Positions 19,656-29,135 of a DNA stretch of 64,000 bases are shown in pieces. Below the pieces are notes generated by a model. It saw only the letters and a program-made list of their open reading frames with translations. It was not told the DNA's origin and made no database searches. The DNA is from Moraxellaceae bacterium UBA2477. Its GTDB lineage: Bacteria > Pseudomonadota > Gammaproteobacteria > Pseudomonadales > Moraxellaceae. A program made the position numbers and the translations under genes. Numbering within the stretch: the first letter of the stretch is position 1; every line of letters begins with the position of its first letter. The stretch is taken from the NCBI GenBank assembly GCA_002342025.1, contig DDPD01000071.1, positions 1 through 64,000 on the forward strand. The letters are read 5' to 3'.

Positions 19656-19895
19656 GTGCAAAAGGGTTATAGCCATCCGCTGCCGCCAGGCGGCCCCAAA
19701 GAGAAGCCACGTTGGCGTCAAGCCATCAGTCGCTTCCTGCGCTCAGGCTTTAACGTCGCTGGTTTGAAGCACGTGGATTTAGATGAAAACGCTGAGAGCG
19801 CCGAAATTTTCGTGCTCTCAGGCATTTTTCTAGCCGGCATTATTGTCGGGGTGATTTGGATCTTACTGCAGGACTATTTCGAGCCAACGCTTTAG
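19656..19895 (+). CDS. Small single-pass membrane protein, unrecognised
   Basis: A 79-residue protein. A GTG start is chosen because GGAG lies 6 bases upstream; the same frame is open further upstream only by overlapping metH. The N-terminal half is basic and proline-rich (HPLPPGGPKEKPRWRQ). The C-terminal half has one strong hydrophobic helix, IFVLSGIFLAGIIVGVIWIL, at about residues 50-70. The N-terminus is probably cytoplasmic. It lies 64 bases after metH and converges on sohB. I do not recognise the family, though similar small proteins accompany metH or sohB in related bacteria as far as I recall. Confidence 0.6.
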   Translation: MQKGYSHPLPPGGPKEKPRWRQAISRFLRSGFNVAGLKHVDLDENAESAEIFVLSGIFLAGIIVGVIWILLQDYFEPTL

Positions 19896-19912
19896 GTCAG
19901 CTCGAACACCCC

Positions 19913-20971
19913 TTAATGCCAGCGCGCTTGAGTGGCGCGCTGCCACCAACGCGTTAGCACGCGATCCGCGCTCTCCTCAGCAGCCAATCCCATTTTCTGC
20001 GCCAAGGTCTTGCGCTGACGCCAATGCAAGGCAAATAGGTCTGCCGAATTCGCCCGTTGGCGCAAATAGTCATCACTGGTTTGCAGCGCATCGACTAAGT
20101 TCAACGCGATGGCTTGCGTGGCAAACCAATGCTCCCCTGTGGCCACGACTTCAATTTCCACTTGCGGACGCCATTGCTGCACAAATTGCTTAAACAACTG
20201 ATGGGTTTCATCAATATCATTCTGAAACTTTGCACGCCCAGCGTCGGTATTTTCGCCCAGCAAGGTCAACGTGCGTTTATATTCACCGGCGGTCATTAAC
20301 TCAACGTCAATATCGTTTTTCTTGAGCAGGCGATGAAAGTTAGGAATTTGCGCCACCACCCCAATGGAGCCCACGATGGCAAAGGGAGCGGCCAGAAGGC
20401 GATTAGCCAGACAAGCCATCATGTAGCCGCCACTGGCCGCCACTTTATCGACACAAATGGTCAACGACACTCCCGCATCACGAATGCGCGCTAGCTGAGA
20501 AGCCGCTAGACCATAGCCGTGAACGACCCCGCCCGGGCTTTCCAACAACAGCACCACTTCATCGCGACCAGCGACTGCCACGGCGAGCAGAGCCGACACT
20601 TCCTGACGCAAATGCGCGACGGCTGAGGCCGCCATATCGCCGGAAAATTGCAGCACAAACACCCGTGCACGAAGTTGGGTGGCATCCGAAGGCTGGGCAG
20701 CTGCGGCTTTTAATGCCGCTTTTTCCGCTTTCGCTTTCGCTTTGCGCTGCTTGCGCTCGACCTTCCAAGCGGCATCATCCCATACCAATGTACGCAAACC
20801 ATCGGCTTCCGCTTGGTAGCGATCGTTCAGCGCCTCAACATCAAGGTAGCCGGTTTGCAGGCCCTCACCTTCTTGCTTTGAACGTGAAATCAACCGCAGC
20901 AAAATCGCCAGCAGAATCACACCGGTCACGCCTTTTGCCAAAAATAATCCGTACGCGGACAACCACTCCAT
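19913..20971 (-). CDS. sohB: Inner-membrane peptidase SohB (S49)
   Basis: A 352-residue signal-peptide-peptidase-family serine protease. One N-terminal membrane helix (GVTGVILLAILLRLI) is followed by a basic Lys/Ala-rich stretch and the S49 domain. That domain has ESPGGVVHGYGL and the catalytic serine in DKVAASGGYMMACLA; the partner lysine is expected downstream (GEYKRTLTLLGENT). The catalytic domain probably faces the periplasm, degrading small membrane or signal peptides. Length matches E. coli SohB (349). Confidence 0.93.
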   Translation of the reverse strand: MEWLSAYGLFLAKGVTGVILLAILLRLISRSKQEGEGLQTGYLDVEALNDRYQAEADGLRTLVWDDAAWKVERKQRKAKAKAEKAALKAAAAQPSDATQLRARVFVLQFSGDMAASAVAHLRQEVSALLAVAVAGRDEVVLLLESPGGVVHGYGLAASQLARIRDAGVSLTICVDKVAASGGYMMACLANRLLAAPFAIVGSIGVVAQIPNFHRLLKKNDIDVELMTAGEYKRTLTLLGENTDAGRAKFQNDIDETHQLFKQFVQQWRPQVEIEVVATGEHWFATQAIALNLVDALQTSDDYLRQRANSADLFALHWRQRKTLAQKMGLAAEESADRVLTRWWQRATQARWH

Positions 20972-20977
20972 TAAAAA

Positions 20978-21829
20978 TTACTCACTGATAAGTTGCTGAT
21001 GAAATGCCTGACGCTCGCGAACCACTTGATCGATGAGCAAGCGCGCAATGCTGCCTGTAGGGGGAACAAAGGGTAATTGATCAAAACGATAAAAGCTGGC
21101 CTCGGCAATTTCATCATCCTGCAGCTTGATCTCGCCGCCCGCAAAGTCGGCAATAAAGCCGAGCATGAGATTGCTAGGAAATGGCCAGGGCTGACTGGTC
21201 ACATAGCGAATATTCGTGACCTCAACGCCCACTTCTTCGCGCACCTCACGGACCAGAGTTTCTTCGGCGGACTCGCCCGCTTCCATAAAGCCAGCGAGCG
21301 CGCTGAACATGCCATTGGTGAAGCGATGTGCGCGCGCTAAGAGCAACTCATCGCCCTTCACAATAACGACGATGACACAGGGATTAATTCGCGGATAACA
21401 ACTGTGGCCGCAGCTAGGACAAACCCGTGCGCGCTCATTCAATTCATGCCGTTGCATGCCAGAGCCGCATTGGCCGCAGTAACGATGTGTTTTAGACCAT
21501 TCCAGAATTTGCGCTGCGCGACCGGCCAACTGAAAGATATGCGTGTCTGGTGCAATTACTAACTGACGAAGCGGCACTAAATCATAGTCTTCGGGCAACA
21601 CTGCACTGAGGCTGCTATCGAGCTGAACCGTAAAACAAGGCTGTGAATTAATCTCGCCAAGGTAGTGCCACTCCGCATCTATGGAGGTGGCGGAAATCAC
21701 GTGGATGTACTGTGGCCATGTGAACGTCTTCACGTCGATCAGCAGTTCGTTGCCTCTGAAAGCAATGACAGAGGCCTCATAGGGAATGTGGCCGGTAAAG
21801 TGATGGCCTGGTATAAATTCTTTACTCAC
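20978..21829 (-). CDS. nudC: NAD(H) diphosphatase NudC
   Basis: A 283-residue Nudix hydrolase that splits NADH or NAD+ (and NAD caps on RNA) to NMN(H) and AMP. The zinc ribbon is CGQCGSGM...CPSCGHSCYP in the middle. The Nudix box GFMEAGESAEETLVREVREE (continuing VGVEV) is near residue 190. The family SQPWPFPSNLMLGF signature, specific for NudC, follows it. The start overlaps the dnaQ stop by 4 bases, placing it in a leftward rnhA-dnaQ-nudC group. Confidence 0.95.
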   Translation of the reverse strand: MSKEFIPGHHFTGHIPYEASVIAFRGNELLIDVKTFTWPQYIHVISATSIDAEWHYLGEINSQPCFTVQLDSSLSAVLPEDYDLVPLRQLVIAPDTHIFQLAGRAAQILEWSKTHRYCGQCGSGMQRHELNERARVCPSCGHSCYPRINPCVIVVIVKGDELLLARAHRFTNGMFSALAGFMEAGESAEETLVREVREEVGVEVTNIRYVTSQPWPFPSNLMLGFIADFAGGEIKLQDDEIAEASFYRFDQLPFVPPTGSIARLLIDQVVRERQAFHQQLISE

Positions 21830-22563
21830 GCATCGGCCTCAGTCTGGGTTAGTTCAAGCTGCCGAAATAAGCTGTTGGCATTGATCGCTTTATCGAGAAC
21901 CGCCACACGCTGCAGATGGGCGTGCATTTCTTCCGCGCTGGCTTTAATTACCGGCAAGCGAGGACGCTGGGGCGATAATCGCCGAACGGTCTCACCGCCA
22001 CTTTCCCCAGACTCATTCGAATCTTCTTCATGCCCCAAGGACAGCCCAACTTGGCCGCCGGTCATGGCTAAATAAACTTCTGCCAGAATCTCAGCGTCCA
22101 ACAAGGCGCCATGATAGGTTCGGTCGCGTTGATCTGCGAAATAACGGCGAGCCAAGGCATCGAGATTATTCTTCTGACCCGGATGCTTAGCCCGTGCCAT
22201 CGGCAACGTATCTAGCACCGTGCATTTTTCTTCAATGCGCGGCATGTTCAGTCGCGCCAGCTCGGCATTTAGAAAGCCGACATCGAAGCTCGCGTTGTGG
22301 ATAACTAATTCGGCGCCATCAACGAAGGCTAGGAACGCCTCTGCGATATCGGCAAAGCGAGGCATGTCGCGCAAAAATTCATTGGTAATGCCATGCACCG
22401 CCATAGCCCCGGCATCTACTTCCCGGTCTGGCTGTAAATAGTGATGAAAGCTGCGCTTGGTGAGACGACGGTTAATCATCTCCAAGCAGCCCACTTCAAT
22501 GATCCGATGCCCCAGCGCGGGGTCTAAGCCGGTGGTTTCGGTATCGAGAATAATCTGTCTCAT
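21826..22563 (-). CDS. dnaQ: DNA polymerase III epsilon subunit
   Basis: The 245-residue 3'-5' proofreading exonuclease of the replicative polymerase. Exo I is [10 protein letters not shown] at residue 6 on, Exo II is [14 protein letters not shown], and the Exo III histidine and aspartate are in [16 protein letters not shown]-terminal tail binds the alpha subunit. Its start overlaps the rnhA stop by 4 bases; this cotranscription in the same direction differs from E. coli, where the two genes are divergent. Confidence 0.96.
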   Translation of the reverse strand: MRQIILDTETTGLDPALGHRIIEVGCLEMINRRLTKRSFHHYLQPDREVDAGAMAVHGITNEFLRDMPRFADIAEAFLAFVDGAELVIHNASFDVGFLNAELARLNMPRIEEKCTVLDTLPMARAKHPGQKNNLDALARRYFADQRDRTYHGALLDAEILAEVYLAMTGGQVGLSLGHEEDSNESGESGGETVRRLSPQRPRLPVIKASAEEMHAHLQRVAVLDKAINANSLFRQLELTQTEADA

Positions 22564-23006
22564 GCTGCCTTCAAGCCTCGGTCTATGGCCTCATTCGCTA
22601 ACTGGTCTGCGGCCTCGTTGCCCGGATCACCCGCATGGCCCTTCACCCAGCGCCAATCAATGTGGTGACGCTGAGATTCGGCATCGAGCGCCTGCCAAAT
22701 ATCCGCATTTTTCACCGGCGCCTTAGCTGCCGTGCGCCACCCTCTGGCCTTCCAGCCTGGCAGCCACTCACTCATGCCTTTACGAAGATACTCGGAGTCT
22801 GTCCACAAAATTACCTGACAGGGCGTTTTTAAGGCGCGCAGGGCTTCCAGCGCAGCTGTCAGCTCCATGCGATTATTTGTGGTCATCGCCTCAAAGCCGG
22901 AGAGCTCTTTTCGATGTGCACCGGAGACTAATAACGCGCCCCAACCGCCGGGGCCTGGATTGCCGCGACAGGCACCATCCGTGTGAATCACCACAGAACT
23001 CGACAT
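22560..23006 (-). CDS. rnhA: Ribonuclease HI
   Basis: 148 residues. Degrades the RNA strand of RNA-DNA hybrids. The four catalytic carboxylates are visible in [16 protein letters not shown] (Asp), [13 protein letters not shown] (Glu), [12 protein letters not shown] (Asp) and [13 protein letters not shown] (Asp). The basic protrusion handle ([13 protein letters not shown]) is present. First gene of the rnhA-dnaQ-nudC overlap group. Confidence 0.97.
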   Translation of the reverse strand: MSSSVVIHTDGACRGNPGPGGWGALLVSGAHRKELSGFEAMTTNNRMELTAALEALRALKTPCQVILWTDSEYLRKGMSEWLPGWKARGWRTAAKAPVKNADIWQALDAESQRHHIDWRWVKGHAGDPGNEAADQLANEAIDRGLKAA

Positions 23007-23014
23007 GTAACTTC

Positions 23015-23677
23015 CTACTTCGCTGAATGATCAATGGTGGATTGTGGCTGCCACCCTAAGGTGGTCGTTGTCAATTTTCTTACGCGCCGCTTTAACGAAG
23101 GCATGTTTGGACAAATTGTTTCACGCTGCCACAGCTGCACACTCCACTCTGCCCCAAAGGGTAACCACTGCTGCCACGAGGCTGACCATTTTGTTGCCAT
23201 AAAGCCGGGGAAAAGCGTAACCGATCGGGCATCTCCCCAGAAACATTGGCGCAAGACCCAATCGTGCCCGTTACACAGTGGCATGCCAACTTGACACCAG
23301 CTATTAAGAACAGGTGATTCAACCCAAATCAGCACTCTGGCGGACGGGCCTAGCGAGGCGCCAATTTGAGCAAGCACGTTAGGCATTTCAGCTGCATCAG
23401 CCGCACTTACTCGCCAAATGACAAGGTCAAGACTTGCAGGTTGAATGGGCCATGCTGTGGAATGAGCTAAAAAGGATTCGCTGAAACGATAGAAGTGAGG
23501 GAGACGTATAGTGTCCCTCATAAGCGGCTCGCCACTGAGCTCTACCGCCCATAGGCCATGGCACTCTTTCATTAAATCACGCCAAGCAACAGACATTCTC
23601 GCCCGCGCGCGAAATGCTTGCTCTGGAGTCCAAGCCGTACGCGACATCACACTGGGCAATAATTGAAGAGCAGTCAT
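23015..23677 (-). CDS. YafS-like degenerate methyltransferase protein
   Basis: A 220-residue protein in the position held by the putative SAM-dependent methyltransferase YafS in E. coli and Pseudomonas (between rnhA and gloB). Residues such as [20 protein letters not shown] and [14 protein letters not shown] match late strands of that family. However, the glycine-rich SAM motif expected near residue 45 is replaced by [15 protein letters not shown]. It may bind no SAM or may be a relic of the enzyme. The start is placed at [10 protein letters not shown]; the frame continues only to a TTG upstream. It is divergent from gloB. Confidence 0.6.
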   Translation of the reverse strand: MTALQLLPSVMSRTAWTPEQAFRARARMSVAWRDLMKECHGLWAVELSGEPLMRDTIRLPHFYRFSESFLAHSTAWPIQPASLDLVIWRVSAADAAEMPNVLAQIGASLGPSARVLIWVESPVLNSWCQVGMPLCNGHDWVLRQCFWGDARSVTLFPGFMATKWSASWQQWLPFGAEWSVQLWQRETICPNMPSLKRRVRKLTTTTLGWQPQSTIDHSAK

Positions 23678-23739
23678 GACGGTATGTTCACACAAGTTCA
23701 GGCTATTATTGAGACTCCTTCGCTAGCTGTCACGTGCTC

Positions 23740-24519
23740 ATGCAAAGCCCCATCGCTATTTCGTCTTTTAACGACAATTACATCTGGTTAATTGTCACCG
23801 ATCAAGGTTGCTGGGTCGTTGATCCTGGCGACGCTAAGCCCGTTATTGCATGGCTTGAGGCTCATCAACAGCAGATCGCCGGTGTTTTACTCACGCACCA
23901 TCATGCCGATCATGTTGGCGGCGTTGAAGCTCTAGTGCAATTTGCGCACAGACGAAACCAAACCCTTACCGTGTGGGGCCCAGATGAGTGCCAGCGTTGG
24001 CGCAATCAGGTGGCAAAACCTGAGGATTTACTGCACATTTCAGGGCTTGGCAATGTAAGTGTGATCGATGTGTCCGCACATACCTTGGGCCATATTGCCT
24101 ATTTCTTACCAGAACCAGCGTGGCTTTTTTGTGGCGATAGCTTATTTAGTGCAGGTTGTGGACGCTTATTTGAAGGCACTCCGGTACAGCTATTTCACAC
24201 ACTACAGCGCATCAATAACTTACCCAGCCGAACACAAATATTCCCTGCTCATGAGTACACCGCGAAGAACTTAGCCTTTGCTCAACGCGTAGAGCCTACT
24301 AATGAATCCATTAAACAGGCCTATGGAGAAGTATCAAAATGGCGCGAACAGAATATACCGAGCTTGCCTACTACGCTTGAGCGTGAACGACGCATCAATC
24401 CTTTTTTGAGATTGCACAGCGTTGAGCTTAGAGCACAAGTGGCAGCTTATGCCGCAACTGCTTTTAACTCCGAAATTGAGACGCTAACGCTCCTCAGGCA
24501 CTGGAAGGATCACAACTAA
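23740..24519 (+). CDS. gloB: Hydroxyacylglutathione hydrolase (glyoxalase II)
   Basis: A 259-residue metallo-beta-lactamase-fold thioesterase that hydrolyses S-lactoylglutathione to D-lactate and glutathione, the second step of methylglyoxal detoxification. The metal motif THHHADH is at residues 52-58. Further ligands are His in SAHTLGHIAYF, Asp in FCGDSLFSAGCGR and His in FPAHEYT. The C-terminal glutathione-binding segment RERRINPFLR is intact. The ATG at 23740 is preferred to the GTG two codons upstream. Confidence 0.96.
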   Translation: MQSPIAISSFNDNYIWLIVTDQGCWVVDPGDAKPVIAWLEAHQQQIAGVLLTHHHADHVGGVEALVQFAHRRNQTLTVWGPDECQRWRNQVAKPEDLLHISGLGNVSVIDVSAHTLGHIAYFLPEPAWLFCGDSLFSAGCGRLFEGTPVQLFHTLQRINNLPSRTQIFPAHEYTAKNLAFAQRVEPTNESIKQAYGEVSKWREQNIPSLPTTLERERRINPFLRLHSVELRAQVAAYAATAFNSEIETLTLLRHWKDHN

Positions 24520-24528
24520 TCTCTTGAT

Positions 24529-24550
24529 TTGCTTCTGTTATACGAAGCAA
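24529..24550. terminator. Stem-loop after gloB
   Basis: Arms ttgcttc and gaagcaa (7 bp) lie around an 8-base loop 10 bases after the gloB stop, followed by a short T-rich stretch (cttattgatt). It is a possible weak terminator; the rest of 24551-24690 shows nothing I can name. Confidence 0.35.
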
Positions 24551-24690
24551 CTTATTGATTCACGATAACTTTAGATACATTTACTTGCTTGCAAGGACAG
24601 GGCTGCACTGTCTACTATCGGCGAATTGTAATTTTTTGTTCGTGGTTTTTTCTTTTTTCATGCCACGATTTACTATCCTCGAGCACTTTT

Positions 24691-26226
24691 ATGCCACTAA
24701 GAACTATAACGAACTTCTTCGCCACACGAAGCATCTTAGTCGCGCAGAATCCTGCTTCTTTACTCTTACTTATTGCTCTTTTTACCAATGCATCGATTGT
24801 CCGAGCTGAAACCACGGCCGAAACTGTTACTTTAAGTAATGGTCAGGTGATTATCGTTAACCTCGCAGAGCCCGTTGAAAGCCCGCGAGTCTCCACTTCA
24901 AGCCAAACCGACACCAGCAACCATGATTTGATTCATCGTTTGCGCAAAGGCTTCGTCATGGATACGAATCTTTCGGAAGAAAGATTACAGCGGCAAAAAG
25001 GAATTCTTGTCGGTAAACAAGCCTATATTGACCGCATTTTAGAGCGCGCCCAACGCCATATGTTTCTTGCAGTGACCGAGGCTGAGCGCCGCCAAATTCC
25101 TACTGAGCTCGCCTTACTCCCGGTCATTGAAAGTGCCTACGACCCCATGGCGACATCACGCTCTCAAGCCGCTGGCTTATGGCAGTTTATTCCCGATACC
25201 GGTCGCTTATATGGACTTGAGCAGTCTTGGTATTACGATGGTCGTCGTGACCCATTAGCATCGACAAAAGCTGCATATGATTACCTAGCTAAACTCAATT
25301 CGATTTTTAATAGCTGGGAGCTCGCCTTAGCCGCCTATAACGCCGGCCCCGGAACCGTGTCACGCGCTATCAAGCGCAATATCGCTCTTGGCCTGCCTAC
25401 GGACTATTGGTCCTTAAAGCTGCCTGCAGAAACCATGGCATATGTTCCTCGCTTCCTTGCCGTTGCAGCATTATTTAAATCTCCAGAAGACTTTAAAGTT
25501 CGCATGGCCTCTATTCCTAATCGTCCTTACTTTAGAACGATTAACACCGCACGCCCTTTGACGCTTAACGACGTAGCTGAAGTCACTGGTCTATCACACA
25601 CATTAGTTCGCGAACTTAACCCAGCGCTTCGCCGGGATAGCAATCCGCCTCATGGCCCTTACTTTTGGCATGTGCCTGCCACGCTGGATGTCGCTTTAGA
25701 AAATCAGCTCATACAAACCTCTGGCGGCCCCCGAGTTTTGGTGGCTAAAAATGATATCAAGCCAGCCGATAACTTCCTTGCAACGCCTTATAAGCCAGAC
25801 AGCGACTCCCCTGCTGCGCAACAAGTTAACTTTAGTTCCGAGCCAACGCGTTACATTGTGCAAGCCGGTGACACATGGATTTCTATTGCGCGCCAATTTG
25901 GCCTTTCAACGACCGCCGTCATGGCCGCGAACTTTGCCCAGCGTGATGACACTCTCAGTATTGGACGGGAGCTAAACCTGCCCACAACACGTCGCATTTC
26001 CGCTCAAAGCAATGACATCATTCAGGTAAGTGACTCAACCTCTGATGCCCGTATCGAGCTTCGTCGTCGTGTGGTCAAGGGAGATACCCTTTCCTCACTC
26101 GCCCGCCAGTACCAAGTCACTCTGGCCGAGCTACGCGCTTGGAATGGCAGCATCCAAAATTTAAGCGTGGGTCAGGAATTAATCTTGCGTGTGCTTCCCA
26201 GTGTTTTAAACTCCAAGGCACTTTAA
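24691..26226 (+). CDS. mltD: Membrane-bound lytic murein transglycosylase D
   Basis: A 511-residue envelope enzyme. The start at MPLRTITNFF gives a signal sequence (LLLLIALFTNASIVRAE); no lipobox cysteine is obvious, unlike E. coli MltD. The SLT catalytic domain has the glutamate in LPVIESAYDPMATSRSQAAG and continues with GLWQFIPDTGRLYG and ALAAYNAGPGTVSRAI. Two C-terminal LysM repeats bind peptidoglycan: RYIVQAGDTWISIARQFGLS and RRRVVKGDTLSSLARQYQVT. It sits directly between gloB and the yej-type transporter, so peptides released from murein could be taken up by its neighbour. Confidence 0.94.
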   Translation: MPLRTITNFFATRSILVAQNPASLLLLIALFTNASIVRAETTAETVTLSNGQVIIVNLAEPVESPRVSTSSQTDTSNHDLIHRLRKGFVMDTNLSEERLQRQKGILVGKQAYIDRILERAQRHMFLAVTEAERRQIPTELALLPVIESAYDPMATSRSQAAGLWQFIPDTGRLYGLEQSWYYDGRRDPLASTKAAYDYLAKLNSIFNSWELALAAYNAGPGTVSRAIKRNIALGLPTDYWSLKLPAETMAYVPRFLAVAALFKSPEDFKVRMASIPNRPYFRTINTARPLTLNDVAEVTGLSHTLVRELNPALRRDSNPPHGPYFWHVPATLDVALENQLIQTSGGPRVLVAKNDIKPADNFLATPYKPDSDSPAAQQVNFSSEPTRYIVQAGDTWISIARQFGLSTTAVMAANFAQRDDTLSIGRELNLPTTRRISAQSNDIIQVSDSTSDARIELRRRVVKGDTLSSLARQYQVTLAELRAWNGSIQNLSVGQELILRVLPSVLNSKAL

Positions 26227-26241
26227 CGCAGGGAGTTTCAC

Positions 26242-28056
26242 GTGAGTCTGTGGCGGGTCTTAGGTTTCGGCCTGGTTTTGAGTTGCACGCTTTCCGCCGC
26301 AGGGTACAGTCAAGCTCGCATCGAGTTCAGCCATGCCTTGGCACTTCATGGTCAGCCCGCACTTCCCTTAGGTTTTACTCATTTCCCCTTTGCTAACCCC
26401 TCTGCGCCCATCGGTGGTCATTTACGATTAGATTCCACCGGTACGTTTGACAGCCTGAATCCATTCATAAGCAAGGGCATTGCCGCAGAAGGTATCAACC
26501 GGATTTATGACAGTCTAACGGTGGCCTCACCTGACGAGCCCTTTACGCGCTATGGGCTGTTGGCCGAGCGAATTGAGCGTGACCCAAAAGACGCCTCATG
26601 GGTGATTTATCAGCTTCGCCCTGAGGCTCGATTTAGCGATGGCCAGCCGGTCCGTGCAGCCGATGTCGTAGAGACCTTTAAGCTGATTCAAAGCCAAGGC
26701 GCACCTGCTTACAAAGCCTATTTTGCTGATATCAAACGCGTTCAAGCGCTCACCCCACTTCGAGTTCGCTTTGAGTTTCGTAGCAACACAAATCGGGAGC
26801 TACCGCTCATTGTGGGCGAGATGAGTATCCTGCCCAAGCATTACTGGCAGAGTCGCGCTTTTGATAAGTCAAGCTTAGAGGCCCCTATCGGTAGCGGCCC
26901 ATACACGGTTGCCAGTATTGATCCTGGTCGCCGAATTACCTATGCCCGAAACCCAAACTACTGGGGCTGGAAGCTGCCCGTCAATCGCGGGTTGCATAAC
27001 TTCAACAAGATTAGCTATCGCTACTACCGCGATGGCAGTGTCGCTTTTGAAGCCTTCAAAGCGGATCAGTACGATATTCGCCTTGAAAACAAAGCCAAAA
27101 CCTGGGCAACAGAGTACAACTTTCCTGCCGTTCAAAACGGACGTGTCATCAAACTAGAGCAACACCATGAAAACCCCAGTGGCATGCAGGGTTTCCTTTT
27201 TAATACACGACGCTCCCCTCTCAACGACATTCGTGTACGTGAAGCCATCAACTTAGCGTTTGATTTCGAATGGTCTAATCGCGCCCTGTTCTATCAGGCC
27301 TATAAACGCACTCGTAGCTATTTTGATAACTCTGCACTGGCGGCTATAGGTATGCCTAGTCCGGCAGAAAAGCGGCTACTGAGGCCTTTCAAGAGTCAAC
27401 TCCCGAGTCAGGTATTCGGGCCGGCTGTTATGCCTCCCCTCAGTCAAGGTGATGGTTACAATCGCGACAATCTTATCGCTGCACAAAAGCTGCTTAAGCA
27501 AGCAGGTTGGCAGGTTCAACAGGGCCAATTGATCAATGCCAATGGTGAACCCCTGCGCATTGAAATGCTCCTCGTACAACCCGAATTTGAACGCATAACC
27601 CAGCCCTTTAAGCGCAATCTAGCGCGTCTGGGCATCACCTTAAACATTCGTATTCTCGATGCTGCGCAATACGTTGAGCGGCTCCGTCAGTTTGACTTTG
27701 ATATGACTGTGGGCGGCTTTCCTGCCTCTAGCTCTCCTGGTAACGAACTGTGGAGCTTCTGGAGTAGCGCAGCCGCTTCAACACCGGGTAGCCGCAACCT
27801 AACGGGTCTAAAGTCTAGCGCGGTGGATGCTCTCATCGAACAAGTCACTCGAGCTCAGGATCGTACCGAGCTAGTCACTGCTGTTCGCGCGCTAGACCGG
27901 GTGCTACGTGCACAGCACCTCATGGTTCCTCACTACCATACGCCCGTCTTCCGCATTGCGGCATGGAATCGCTTTGGACGCCCTGCACGCCCGCCCCGTT
28001 TTGGCGATGGCCTAGATACCTGGTGGTTTAGCCGTCCTGACGCGGAGGCAAAATAA
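26242..28056 (+). CDS. yejA: Peptide ABC transporter substrate-binding protein (YejA-like)
   Basis: A 604-residue periplasmic binding protein of family 5 (SBP_bac_5). The signal peptide is VLGFGLVLSCTLSAAGYSQA. Ligand-binding hallmarks are GTFDSLNPFISKG, YDSLTVASPDEPFTRYGLLA, QLRPEARFSDGQPVRAADVV and GSGPYTVASIDPGRRITYAR. It closely resembles YejA, which delivers peptides and microcin C to the YejBEF importer. The GTG start has AGGGAG upstream. It overlaps yejB by one base, and the four genes form one operon. Confidence 0.93.
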   Translation: MSLWRVLGFGLVLSCTLSAAGYSQARIEFSHALALHGQPALPLGFTHFPFANPSAPIGGHLRLDSTGTFDSLNPFISKGIAAEGINRIYDSLTVASPDEPFTRYGLLAERIERDPKDASWVIYQLRPEARFSDGQPVRAADVVETFKLIQSQGAPAYKAYFADIKRVQALTPLRVRFEFRSNTNRELPLIVGEMSILPKHYWQSRAFDKSSLEAPIGSGPYTVASIDPGRRITYARNPNYWGWKLPVNRGLHNFNKISYRYYRDGSVAFEAFKADQYDIRLENKAKTWATEYNFPAVQNGRVIKLEQHHENPSGMQGFLFNTRRSPLNDIRVREAINLAFDFEWSNRALFYQAYKRTRSYFDNSALAAIGMPSPAEKRLLRPFKSQLPSQVFGPAVMPPLSQGDGYNRDNLIAAQKLLKQAGWQVQQGQLINANGEPLRIEMLLVQPEFERITQPFKRNLARLGITLNIRILDAAQYVERLRQFDFDMTVGGFPASSSPGNELWSFWSSAAASTPGSRNLTGLKSSAVDALIEQVTRAQDRTELVTAVRALDRVLRAQHLMVPHYHTPVFRIAAWNRFGRPARPPRFGDGLDTWWFSRPDAEAK

Positions 28057-29135
28057 TGCTCACTTATACCTTGCGACGCCTCGCGCTAATGGTGCCGACA
28101 CTCTTTGGCATTTTGCTCATTAATTTTCTCATCATTCAGGCCGCGCCAGGTGGGCCGGTTGATCGCACTTTGGCGCATTTGCAGGGCATTGGCGCGAGCT
28201 CGGTCATGTCTAGCCAAGGCGATATTACTGTTTCGAGTAGCGCCTCTGGCCACGGCTATCGGGGCAGCCAGGGTTTGGACCCTGAGCTCATTGCAGCCAT
28301 TGAAAAGCAATACGGTTTTGACCAGCCTCCGGCTCAGCGCTTCTGGAAAATGCTGAATGATTTCGCCCGCTTTGATTTGGGAAATAGCTTCTATCGCGAT
28401 ACATCAGTTATGGATCTAATTAAGGAGAAGTTGCCCGTATCACTATCGCTCGGGCTGTGGAGCACTTTGCTTATTTATCTTATTGCGGTGCCTCTTGGCA
28501 TTCGGAAAGCACGCTACCCCGGCAGCCGTTTTGATGTGTGGACCAGCGGCATGATCATTGTGGCTTATGCCATTCCTGGCTTCCTGCTGGCCCTGCTGCT
28601 CATCATTCTTTTTGCCGGCGGGAGCTATTGGCAGTGGTTCCCCATGCAAGGGCTGGTCTCCGAAAATTTCGCTTCCCTGTCGCCTTGGCAGCAAGTGCTC
28701 GACTATGCCCACCACATGGTATTGCCTACGATCTGCCTGACTTTAGGTGGTTTGGCGACATTGACATTATTTACCCGCAACAGCTTTCTGGAAGAGCTAC
28801 AGAAGCAGTATGTCCTAACCGCACGAGCCAAGGGCGCCAGTGAGCAGCGCGTGCTTTTTGGCCATGTCTTTCGCAATGCCATGCTCATTCTCATCGCGGG
28901 CCTACCCGCCACCCTGTTTGGCATTTTGTTTACAGGGGCTTTCCTCATTGAGATTTTGTTCAATCTGGATGGCCTCGGGCTACTTAGCTATGAGTCCGTC
29001 ATCAATCGCGACTACCCTGTCATTTTTGGCACCTTATTTTTGTTTACGCTGATGGGCATGTTGCTCAGATTACTGGGTGACCTCTGTTACCGCTGGGTGG
29101 ATCCGCGCATTCATTTTGAACAGGTGACATCTTGA
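28056..29135 (+). CDS. yejB: Peptide ABC transporter permease (YejB-like)
   Basis: A 359-residue inner-membrane permease of the DppB/OppB type. The N-terminal helix is MLTYTLRRLALMVPTLFGIL. It has several further membrane helices (LLIYLIAVPLGIRKA, GMIIVAYAIPGFLLALLLII) and the cytoplasmic EAA loop YVLTARAKGASEQRVLFGHV that contacts the ATPase. A long periplasmic loop around residues 40-90 is typical of YejB. It overlaps yejE by 4 bases. Confidence 0.95.
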   Translation: MLTYTLRRLALMVPTLFGILLINFLIIQAAPGGPVDRTLAHLQGIGASSVMSSQGDITVSSSASGHGYRGSQGLDPELIAAIEKQYGFDQPPAQRFWKMLNDFARFDLGNSFYRDTSVMDLIKEKLPVSLSLGLWSTLLIYLIAVPLGIRKARYPGSRFDVWTSGMIIVAYAIPGFLLALLLIILFAGGSYWQWFPMQGLVSENFASLSPWQQVLDYAHHMVLPTICLTLGGLATLTLFTRNSFLEELQKQYVLTARAKGASEQRVLFGHVFRNAMLILIAGLPATLFGILFTGAFLIEILFNLDGLGLLSYESVINRDYPVIFGTLFLFTLMGMLLRLLGDLCYRWVDPRIHFEQVTS

